From Inia geoffrensis (lineage: Eukaryota; Chordata; Mammalia; Artiodactyla; Iniidae): 64,000 bases of DNA. The stretch covers positions 116,824,315 to 116,888,314 of the forward strand of contig CM070900.1 in NCBI GenBank assembly GCA_036417435.1, in the 5' to 3' direction. Below are positions 8,947 through 18,027 of the stretch, piece after piece. How positions within the stretch are numbered: position 1 is the first letter of the stretch; every line of letters starts with the position of its first letter. A model generated the notes under the pieces. That model saw only the letters and a program-made list of their open reading frames with translations. It made no database searches and was not told the origin of the DNA. A program made the translations under genes and the position numbers.

Positions 8947-11900
8947 TTAAATTCCATATATATGTGTTAGCATATGGTATTTGTCTCTCTCTTTCTGACT
9001 TACTTCACTCTGTATGACAGACTCTAGGTCTATCCACCTCATTACAAATAGCTCAATTTCGTTTCTTTTTATGGCTGAGTAATATTCCATTGTATATATG
9101 TGCCACATCTTCTTTATCCACTCATCCTATGATGGACACTTAGGTTGTTTCCATCTCCAGGCTATTGTAAATAGAGCTGCAGTGAACATTTTGGTACATG
9201 ATTCTTTCTGAATTATGGTTTTCTCGGGGTATATGCCTAGTAGTGGGATTGCTGGGTCATATAGTAGTTCTATTTGTAGTTTTTTAAGGAACCTCCATAC
9301 TGTTCTCCACAGTGGCTGTATCAATTTACATTCCCACCAACAGTGTAAGAGGGTTCCCTTTTCACCACACCCTCTCCAGCATTTATTGTTTCTAGATTTT
9401 TTGATGATGGCCATTCTGACTGGTGTGAGATGATATCTCATTGTAGTTTTGATTTGCATTTCTCTAATGATTAGTGATGTTGAGCATTCTTTCATGTGTT
9501 TGTTGGCAGTCTGTATCTCTTCTTTGGAGAAATGTCTATTTAGGTCTTCTGCCCATTTTTGGATTGGGTTGTTTGTTTTTTTGTTATTAAGCTGCATGAG
9601 CTGCTTATAAACTTTGGAGATTAATCCTTTGTCAGTTGCTTCATTTGCAAATATTTTCTCCCATTCTGAGGGTTGTCTTTTGGTCTTGTTTATGGTTTCC
9701 TTTGCTGTGCAAAAGCTTTTAAGTTTCATTAGGTCCCATTTGTTTTTATTTCCATTTCTCTAGGAGGTGGGTCAAAAAGGACCTTGCTGTGATTTATGTC
9801 ATAGAGAGTCCTGCCTATGTTTTCCTCTAAGAGTTTGTTTCTGGCCTTACATTTAGGTCTTTAATCCATTTTGAGCTTATTTTTGTGTATGGTGTTAGAG
9901 AGTGATCTAATCTCATACTTTTACATGTAGCTGTCCAGTTTTCCCAGCACCACTTATTGAAGAGGCTGCCCTTTCTCCACTGTACATTCTTGCCTCCTTT
10001 ATCAAAAATAAGGTGACCATATGTGCGTGGGTTTATCTCTGGACTTTCTATCCTGTTCCACTGATCTATATTTCTGTTTTTGTGTCAGTACCATATTGTC
10101 TTGATTACTGTAGCTTTGTAGTATAGTCTGAAGTCAGGGAGGCTGATTCCTCCAGCTCCGTTTTTCGTTCTCAAGATTGCTTTGGCTATTCGGCGTCTTT
10201 TGTGTTTCCATACAAATTGTGAAAGTTTTTGTTCTAGTTCTGTGAAAAATGCCAGTGGTAGTTTGATAGGGATTACATTGAATCCGTAGATTGCTTTGGA
10301 TAGTAGAGTCATTTTCACAATGTTGATTCTTCCAATCCAAGAACCTGGTATATCTCTCCATCTCTTTGTATCATCTTTAATTTCTTTCATCAGTGTCTTA
10401 TAATTTTCTGGATACAGATCTTTTGTCTCCTTAGGTAGGTTTATTCCTAGATATTTTATTCTTTTTGTTGCAATGGTAAATGGGAGTGTTTTCTTAATTT
10501 CACTTTCAGATTTCTCATCATTAGTGTATAGGAATGCCAGAGATTTCTGTGCATTAATCTTGTATCCTGCTACTTTACCAAATTCATTGATTAGCTCTAG
10601 TAGTTTTCTGGTAGCATCTTTAGGATTCTCTATGTATAGTATCATGTCATCTGCAAACAGTGACAGCTTTACTTCTTTTCCGATTTGGATTCCTTTTATT
10701 TCCTTTTCTTCTCTGATTGCTGTGGCTAAAACTTCCAAAACTATGTTGAATAAGAGTGGTGAGAGTGGGCAACCTTGTCTTGTTCCTGATCTTAGTGGAA
10801 ATGGTTACAGTTTTTCACCATTGAGGACAATGTTGGCTGTGGGTTTGTCATATATGGCCTTTATTATGTTGAAGAAAGTTCCTTCTATGCCTACTTTCTG
10901 CAGGTTTTTTTTTTTTATCATAAATGGGTGTTGAATTTTGTCAAAAGCTTTCTCTGCATCTAGTGAGATGATCATATGGTTTTTCTCCTTCAATTTGTTA
11001 ATATGGTGTATCACGTTGATTGATTTGCGTATATTGAAGAATCCTCGAATTCCTGGAATAAAACCCACTTGATCATGGTGTATGATCCGTTTAATGTGCT
11101 GTTGGATCCTGTTTGCTAGAATTTTTTGAGGATTTTTGCATCTATGTTCATCAGTGATATTGACCTGTAGTTTTCTTTCTTTGTGACATCTTTGTCTGGT
11201 TTTGGTATCAGGGTGATGGTTGCCTCGTAGAATGAGTTTTGGAGTGTTCCTCCCTCTGCTACATTTTGGAAGAGTTTGAGAAGGATAGGTGTTAACTCTT
11301 CTCTAAATGTTTGATAGAATTCACCTGTGAAGCCATCTGGTCCTGGGCTTTTGTTTGTTGGGAGATTTTAAATCACAGTTTGAATTTCAGTGCTTGTGAA
11401 TGGTCTGTTCATATTTTCTATTTCTTCCTGATTCAGTCTTGGCAGGTTGTGCCTTTCGAAGAATTTGTCCATTTCTTCCAGGTTGTCCATTTTATTGGCA
11501 TAGAGTTGCTTGTAGTAATCTCTCATGATCTTTTGTATTTCTGCAGTGTCAGTTGTTACTTCTCCTTTTTCATTTCTAATTCTATTGATTTCAGTCTTCT
11601 CCCTTTTTTTCTTGATGAGTCTGGCTAATGGTTTATCAATTTTGTTTATCTTCTCAAAGAACCAGCTTTTAGTTTTATTGATCTTTGCTATCGTCTCCTT
11701 CATTTCTTTTTCATTTATTTCTCATCTAATTTATATGATTTCTTTCCTTCTGCTAACTTTGGGGGTTTTTTGTTCTTCTTTCTCTAATTTCTTTAGGTGC
11801 AAGGTTAAGTTGTTTGTTCGAGATGTTTCCTGTTTCTTAAGGTAGGATTGTATTGCTGTAAACTTCCCTCTTAGAACTGCTTTTGCTGCATCCCATAGAT

Positions 11901-12753
11901 TTTGAGTCGTCGTGTCTCCATTGTCATTTGTTTCTAGGTATTTTCTGATTTCCTCTTTGATTTCTTCAGTGATCACTTCGTTATTAAGTAGTGTATTGTT
12001 TAGCCTCCATGTGTTCGTATTTTTTACAGATCTTTTCCTGTAATTGATATCTAGTCTCATAGCGTTGTGGTCGGAAAAGATACTTGATACAATTTCAATT
12101 TTCTTAAACTTACCAAGGCTTGATTTGTGACGCAAGATATGATCTGTCCTGGAGAATGTTCCATGAGCACTTGAGAAAAATGTGTATTCTGTTGTTTTTG
12201 GATGGAATGTACTATAAATATCAATTCAGTCCATCTTGTTTAATGTATCATTTAAAGCTTGTGTTTCCTTATTTATTTTCATTTTGGATGATCTGTCCAT
12301 TGGTGAGCGTGGAGTGTTAAAGTCCCCTACTATGAATGTGTTACTGTTGATTTCCCCTTTTATGGCTGTTAGTATTTGCCATATGTAGTGAGGTGCTCCT
12401 ATGTTGGGTGCATAAATATTTACAATTGTTATATCTTCTTCTTGGATCGATCCCTTAATCATTATGTAGTGTCCTTCTTTGTCTCTTGTAATAGTCTTTA
12501 TTTTAAAGTCGATTTTGTCTGATATGAGAATTGCTACTCCAGCTTTCTTTTGGTTTCCATTTGCATGAAATACCTTTTTCCATCCCCTTTCTTTCAGTCT
12601 GTATGTGTCTCTAGGTCTGAAGTGGGTCTCTTGTAGACAGCAAATATATGGGTCTTGTTTTTGTATCCATTCAGCCAATCTGTGTCTTTTGGTGGGAGCA
12701 TTTAGTCCATTTACATTTAAGGTAATTATCGATATGTATGTTCCTATTCCCAT
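8947..12753 (-). pseudogene. L1 ORF2 (endonuclease / reverse transcriptase), inactivated
   Basis: The ancestral frame runs about 1,270 codons from ATG at 12753 to TAA at 8947, the normal L1 ORF2p length. The apurinic-like endonuclease comes first (LNVNGLN, CLQETHF, GDFN, SDHNAMRLD). The reverse transcriptase follows, with an intact FADD catalytic motif near 10,640 ([11 protein letters not shown]). Last is the cysteine-rich tail ([14 protein letters not shown]) near 9,400. Stops interrupt it: TGA near 12226, two near 11710-11730, AAA-to-TAA changes near 11368 and 10805, and TAG near 9127. A 12-T run at 10905-10916 adds two lysine codons without shifting frame. It once nicked target DNA and reverse-transcribed L1 RNA; now it is dead. 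Confidence 0.93.
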
Positions 12754-12811
12754 TTTCTTAATTGCTTTGGGTTTGTTATTGTAGGTCTTTTCCTTCTCTT
12801 GTGTTTCTTGC

Positions 12812-13715
12812 CTAGAGAAGTTCCTTTAGCAGTTGTTGTAAAGCTGGTTTGGTGGTGCTGAACTCTCTCAGCTTTTGCTTGTCTGTAAAGGTTTTAATTT
12901 CTCCATCAAATCTGAATGAGATCCTTGCTGGGTAGAGTAATCTTGGTTGTAGGTTTTTCTCCTTCATCACGTTCAATATGTCCTGCCACTCCCTTCTGGC
13001 TTGCAGAGTTTCTGCTGAAAGATCAGCTGTTAACCTTATGGGGATTCCCTTGTGTGTTATTTGTTGTTTTTCCCTTGCTGCTTTTAATATGTTTTCTTTG
13101 TATTTAATTTTTGACAGCTTGATTAATATGTGTCTTGGCATATTTCTCCTTGGATTTATCCTGTATGGCACTCTTTGTGCTTCCTGGACTTGGTTAACTA
13201 TTTCCTTTCCCATATCAGGGAAGTTTTCAACTATAATCTCTTCAAATATTTTCTCAGTCCCTTTCTTTTTCTCTTCTTCTTCTGGAACCCCTATAATTCT
13301 AATATTGGTGCGTTTAATGTCCCAGAGGTCTCTGAGACTGTCCTCAGTTCTTTTCATTCTTTTTTCTTTATTCTGCTCTGCATTAGTTATTTCCACTATT
13401 TTATCTTCCAGGTCACTTATCCGTTCTTCTGCCTCAGTTATTCTGCTATTGATCCCATCTAGTGTATTTTTCATTTCAGTTATTGTGTTGTTCATCTCTG
13501 TTTGTTTGTTCTTTAGTTCTTCTAGATCTTTGTTAAACATTTCTTGCATCTTCTCCATCCTTGCCTCCATTCTATTTCCGAGATTCTGGATCATCTTTCC
13601 TATCATTATTCTGAATTCTTTTTCAGGTAGACTGCCTATTTCCTCTTCATTTGTTAGGTCTGGTGGGTTTTTTATCTTGCTCCTTCATCTGCTGTGTGTT
13701 TTTCTGTCTTTTCAT
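12812..13715 (-). pseudogene. L1 ORF1 (RNA-binding chaperone), single frameshift
   Basis: ORF1p forms trimers and coats L1 RNA. The ATG at 13715 (MKRQKN...) opens the frame. A run of six A (plus T at 13668-13673), one longer than expected, shifts it after about 15 codons. From 13606 to the TAG at 12812 the frame is open for 264 codons. It contains the coiled coil (MEKMQEMFNKDLEEL..., ITEAEERISDLEDKI), the RNA-recognition region (NIRIIGVPEEEE) and the C-terminal domain (RRNMPRHILIKL, ...ARISFRFDGEIKTF). Only one lesion is obvious. Confidence 0.9.
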
Positions 13716-15386
13716 TTTGCTTATCTTACTGTGTTTGGGGTCTCCTTTTTGCAGGCTGAAGGTTCGTAGTTCCTGTTGTTTTTGGTGTCTGTCCCCAGTG
13801 GCTAAGGTTGGTTCAGTGGGTTGTGTAGGCTTCCTGGTGGAGGGTATTAGTGCCTGTGTTGTGGTGGATGAGGCTGGATCTTGTCTTTCTGGTGGGCAGG
13901 TCCATGTCTGGTGGTGTGTTTTGGGGTGTCTGTAGACTTATTATGATTTTGGGCAGCCTCTTTGCTAATGGGTGGGGTTGTGTTCCTGTTTTGCTAGTTG
14001 TTTGGCATAGGATGTCCAGCAGTGTAGCTTGCTGGTCGTTGAGTGAAGCTGGGTGCTGGCGTTGAGATGGAGATCTCTGGGAGATTTTCGCCATTTGATA
14101 TTATGTGGAGCTGGGAGGTCTCTTGTGGACCAGTGTCCTGAAGTTGGCTCTCCCACCTCAGAGGCACAGCACTAACTCCTGGCTGCAGCACCAAGAGCCT
14201 TTCAGTCCACACGGCTCCTTAATTTGGGATGATTCGTTGTCTATTCATGTATTCCACAGATGCAGGGTACATCAGGTTGATTGTGGAGCTTTAATCCACT
14301 GCTTCTGTGGCTGCTGGGAGAGATTTCCCTGTCTCTTCTTTGTTCTCACAGCTCCCAGGGGCTCAGCTTTGGATTGGGCCCCGCCTGTCCGTGTAGGTCG
14401 CCGGAGGGCGTCTATCCTTTGCTCAGACAGGATGCGGTTAAAGGAGCCGTTGGTTCTGAGGCTCTGGCTCACTCACGCTCAGGGGAGGGAGGGTCAGAGA
14501 GTGCAGGGCAAGCCTGCGGCGGCAGAGGCCGGCGTGACGTTGCACCAGCCTGAGGCGCGCCGCGTATTCTCCCGGGGGAGTTGTCCCTGGATCTCGGGAC
14601 CCTGGCAGTGGCGGGCTGCACAGGCTCCCCAGGAGCGGGGTGTGTGGACAGTGACCTGTGTTCGCACACAGGTTTCTAGGTGGCGGCAGCAGCAGCCTTA
14701 GTGTCTCATGCCCGTCTCTGTGGTCTGCGCTGTTAGCCATGGCTCACGCCCGTCTCCGGAGCTCCTTTAAGCAGCGCTCTTAATCCCCCCTCCTCTCGCA
14801 CCAGGAAACAAAGAGGGAAGAAAAAGTCTCTTGCCTCTTTGGCAGGTCCAGACTTTTCCCCGGGCTCCCTCCCAGCCAGCCGTGGCGCACTAACCCCCTG
14901 CAGGCTGTGTTCACACCGCCAACCCCAGTCCTCTCCCTGCGTTCCGACCGACGCCCCGCCCGCTACGGCGGGGGAGCAGACAAGCCTCCCGGGCTGGTGA
15001 GTGCCGGTTGGCCCTGATCCTCTGTGCTGGAATCTCTCCGCTTTGCCCTCCGCACCCCTGTTGCTGTGCTCTCCTCTGCGGCTCCGAAGCTGCCCCCTCC
15101 GCCTCCCGCAGTCTCCTCCTGCGAAGGGGCTTCCTAGTGTGTGGAGACTTTTCCTCCTTCACAGCTCCCTCCCACTGGTGCAGGTGCCGTCCTTTTGTTT
15201 CTGTTTTTTCTTTTTTTCTTTTGCCCTACCCAGGTATGTGGGGGGTTTCTTGCCTTTTGGGAGGTCTGAGGTCTTCTGCCAGCATTCAGTAGGTGTTCTG
15301 TAGGAGTTGTTCCACGTGTAGATGTATTTCTGGTGTACCTGTGGGGAGGAAGGTGATCTCCGCATCTTACTCTTCTGCCATCTTCC
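13716..15386 (-). promoter_or_regulatory. L1 no. 1 5' UTR / internal promoter, CpG-rich
   Basis: About 1.67 kb between the element start and ORF1. The stretch 14,380-15,120 is GC- and CpG-rich ('gtcgccggagggcgtc', 'gaggcgcgccgcgtatt', 'gaccgacgccccgcccgc'). L1 5' UTRs carry an internal RNA polymerase II promoter and are normally methylated. Frames of up to 198 codons on either strand inside it (for example 14105-14701) reflect low stop density in GC-rich DNA, not genes. Confidence 0.85.
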
Positions 15387-15403
15387 AAAAGTATGTATTT
15401 ATT
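15387..15403. repeat. Right target-site duplication of L1 no. 1
   Basis: AAAAGTATGTATTTATT directly adjoins the L1 5' end and pairs with 8510-8534. Confidence 0.85.
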
Positions 15404-16270
15404 AATAATAACTAATATCTTTAAGACTTCCTCCTGGTTCTCAAGTAGGTGGAATCAATGCATTAAAACTAAAGTTAACGATAAAACTTGACAGAATTAA
15501 GCTTTAATTAATTTTATTTTATTAATTGATCTTATTAATTAAATTTTTGATGTCCTGCTTTTGGAAACTAACAAAATTATAAAAAAGCTTGGTTTCTATG
15601 ATGAATTAATTTTCTCCTTATGAAATGGACTTGATATTACAGCTATATCAATGCAAGTGCACATTAAAAATATGGTGCAGAAATATTTTCTTGGTGTCCA
15701 CGCAAAGTTAATTTTTAGAGGCAGTGAATAGTTTTCTACGAACCTGCTGTACACAATAAATGAGAACTGCTGATTGAGGAATTGTGTTCAGAAATTCCCC
15801 GAGGAAGTGTCAGGAAGTTTTTGTATCTAAGCACTGGCCTTAGGTAGTATATATAGTTAATAAGACAATTAGACCAAAAACTATGGGTAGGCCGTAGAAC
15901 CCTCTCACATTTCAGCCAGAGGAGATAGGATACACCACAGAAACCATTTGGAATGTATTGTTTTCTCTCAGCCCTCTGCTTTAAGAGAAAAATGTGGAGT
16001 CTAGGAGTTTAGTCACAACAGAAATTAAATATTTGTGCCTTTCTCTTCCACTTTTAAGTCGTTCTGGATTTATTATATGGAAAACAACTATTCATCGTTG
16101 CTTATCTGTAAGAATATAATGAAAAGGATATAAAATGTTGTTGTAATTTTATATGCCCTGTGTAGCAATTTTATTAAGTATGTTACTTGGTTCCCTCAAC
16201 TTTTTAAAATTTTCATGGTAATATGATATGTTATACAGGCCATGCCTTTTCTAATGTGCAACATAGTGAC
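15404..16270. other. Unassigned AT-rich spacer
   Basis: About 870 bases without a recognisable repeat, RNA gene or credible coding frame. Confidence 0.45.
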
Positions 16271-16274
16271 CTTA

Positions 16275-16500
16275 ATACAAATAGGTAACGTTTATTGAGC
16301 TCCTACTATGTCCTAATTGCTTTACACTAATTATTTTATTTGCTCCTCACAGCAGTCTTATGAATTAGGTACTGTTATTTGCAGAATAGAAAACTGAGAC
16401 AGAGACTTCATGTAACCTGTCCAAAGTATAACACAGCTGGTAAGTGGTAGAGAGGATTTAAATATGCACTCTGAATTTATAGGTAGAGCTTTTAACTACT
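16275..16500 (-). repeat. MIR SINE
   Basis: 'gtttattgagctcctactatgtcctaattgctttacac..ttaggtactgttatt..gaaaactgagacagag..cacagctggtaagtgg' is a nearly complete antisense MIR. Confidence 0.9.
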
Positions 16501-16689
16501 ATCCACGTACCAGACATTTTATGATCTTTCTTCTATCATGCTTCTTTATTTTCTACTTTTTAAAATCTTGAAACTGTGAAACCAAGGACAAATACGTCAG
16601 TGGAAGAAGGGCACTCACCTATAGTATTTTCTTGCTATTCTCTTACTATTTCCTGAGTGGCCACATCTGTAATCAGGTAATTGTTAGTA

Positions 16690-17075
16690 ATAATAAATAC
16701 ATAGTGCTTGATATATGTCAGTATTGTTCTTTGAAGTGTATTTGGTGTTTTAGCTCATTTAATTCTCAAAACAGCCCTATGAGATAGGCTATTTTTTTTT
16801 TTTTTTTTTTTTTTGCCACACGATGTGGCTTGCAGGATCTTAGTTCCCTGAACAGGGATTGAACCAAGGCCACAGCAGTGAAAGCGCCAAGTCCTAATCA
16901 CTGGACCACCAGGCAATTCCCGAGATAGCCTTTCTTACTATCTCCCTTTTACAGATGAGAAAACTGAACACAGAAGTTAAGTAATGTGCCCAAGACCACA
17001 CAGTTATTAAGTGGCAGAGTCGAAGTTCAGATTCAAGCCATCTAATGCCAGAGTCCATGTGTTTGACCACTACAC
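16690..17075 (-). repeat. MIR SINE, split by a later SINE
   Basis: The left arm 16690-16789 ('atagtgcttgatatatgtc..agccctatgagatagg') and right arm 16922-17075 ('ctcccttttacagatgagaaaactg..cacacagttattaagtggcagag') together make one antisense MIR. They are interrupted exactly by the tRNA-SINE at 16790-16921. Confidence 0.9.
16790..16921 (-). mobile_element. tRNA-derived SINE (short CHR/Bov-tA-like) nested in a MIR
   Basis: The minus-strand sense copy starts 'gggaattgcctggtggtccagtg' and has an A-box-like TGGTCCAGTGATTAGGA and the B box GGTTCAATCCC. It ends in a long A tail (plus T run 16792-16814). The target-site duplication is GAGATAGGC (16781-16789) / GAGATAGCC (16922-16930), one mismatch. 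Both the duplication and the host MIR are clear, so polarity and order of events are certain. Confidence 0.92.
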
Positions 17076-17205
17076 ATACTGCTTTTTTAGTTTTATTTTC
17101 TTAAAAGCTATATCTTTTTTACATAATAATTTTGATGATGACAAATTAAACAATCAAAATTAGTTTTGCCTATATAAAGACGAAGATATATTTCTTGCCT
17201 CTGTT

Positions 17206-17218
17206 CCCAATTTCTTTT
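17206..17218. repeat. Candidate left target-site duplication for the L1 complex 17219-24060
   Basis: CCCAATTTCTTTT immediately precedes a T-rich tract (an A tail on the minus strand). CCCAATTTCTCTT recurs at 24061-24073, just beyond the 5' end of L1 no. 2. Ten identical bases, then one mismatch, suggest a duplication, but see the paradox described in the findings. Confidence 0.45.
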
Positions 17219-17282
17219 CTTCCTTTTTTTTTTTTTTGTTTGACATTTTGGTAGCAACTTTACTGAGGTATGATTCACATAC
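17219..17282 (-). repeat. Old L1M 3' terminus and A tail
   Basis: T-rich tract then 'tttggtagcaactttactgaggtatgattcacata', the reverse complement of an L1M-class 3' end. It continues at 17713 after the LTR. Confidence 0.7.
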
Positions 17283-17712
17283 TGTTTTAGTTTGCTAGGG
17301 CTGCAGTAAATTGCACAAACTGGGTGACTTAAACTTAACAGAAATGTATTTTACCGCCATCTGCAGGCTGCAAGTCTGAAATCAAGGTTCAGCAGGGTTG
17401 GCTTCTTGTAGGGCTTTGAGGGAAGACTGTTCAAAGCTTCTCTTTTTTTGACTTGTAGATGAACATCTTCACCCTGTGTTTCTTCACATCATCTTCCCTC
17501 CATACGTGTCTGTCTCTGTGTCCAAATTTCCCCTTCTTATAAGGATACTAGTCATATTGGATTAGGGCCCACCTTGATGACCTCATTTTAACTTAATCAT
17601 CTGTAAACACCCTTTCTCCAAATAGGGCCACATTCTGAGCCACTAGGGGTTAGGACTCCAACATATTTGTTTTTGTTTTTTTTGGTATGGTACACAGTTT
17701 AACCCATAACAC
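17283..17712 (-). repeat. MLT1-type MaLR LTR inserted in an L1M 3' UTR
   Basis: 'tgttttagtttgctagggctgcagt' at the left and 'ttaacccataaca' at the right, with 'ataaggatactagtcatattggattagggccca' between, is a full antisense MLT1-type LTR. The flanks CATAC / CATGC form the 5-bp duplication expected for ERVL-MaLR insertions. The host L1M sequence resumes in register on both sides. Confidence 0.85.
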
Positions 17713-18027
17713 ATGCAATTCTCTGGTTCAAAGTGTACAGTTCATTGGTTTCTAGTATATTCACAGAATTGCAGCCATCACCACAATCAATTTTAGAACC
17801 TTACCCTTATGCCCCACAAGAAACTCCAATGCTGTTAGCAATCACACACCCCTAATTTCCCCATCCTCACACCCTTTAGCACTAGGCAACCACAAATCTA
17901 CTTTCTGTATATATATTGCCCTATTCTGGATATTTAAGATAAGCTGAATCACATAATATGTGGCCTTTTGTGACTAGTTCATTTCAGTTAGCCTAATGTT
18001 TTCAGGGTTCATTCACGTAGCATATGT
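17713..18027 (-). repeat. Old L1M 3' UTR
   Basis: 'ggttcaaagtgtacagttcattgg', 'tgcagccatcaccacaatcaattttag', 'ggcaaccacaaatctactttctg' and 'tgtgactagttcatttcagttagcc' are the well-known antisense L1M 3' UTR. It stops at 'cacgtagcatatg', where L1 no. 2 sequence begins without an A tail. Confidence 0.85.

Larger units (their letters stand above)
8572..15386 (-). mobile_element. Full-length L1 retrotransposon no. 1
   Basis: A complete L1 on the minus strand. Its 5' end is at 15386 ('ggaagatggcagaagagtaag' in sense), followed by a 1.67-kb GC-rich 5' UTR, ORF1, a 58-bp inter-ORF gap, ORF2, a 375-bp 3' UTR and an A-tract. A 17-bp target-site duplication flanks it. ORF1 has a frameshift and ORF2 several stops, so it is inactive. 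Many CpGs survive in its 5' UTR, making it the younger of the two large L1s here. Most frames on the plus strand of this interval are antisense shadows. Confidence 0.95.

Noticed and set aside
12978..13769. 263-codon plus-strand open frame
   Set aside because: It is exactly antisense to L1 ORF1. Its hydrophobic, Ser/Leu/Phe-rich translation is the usual shadow of an A-rich coding strand.
14105..14701. 198-codon plus-strand open frame in GC-rich DNA
   Set aside because: Lies wholly within the L1 5' UTR in antisense. GC-rich DNA is poor in stop codons and no protein family is recognisable.
14380..15120. CpG island as a host gene promoter
   Set aside because: The CpG-rich stretch is the internal promoter region of a minus-strand L1, and a collinear decayed copy occurs at 22.9-23.8 kb.
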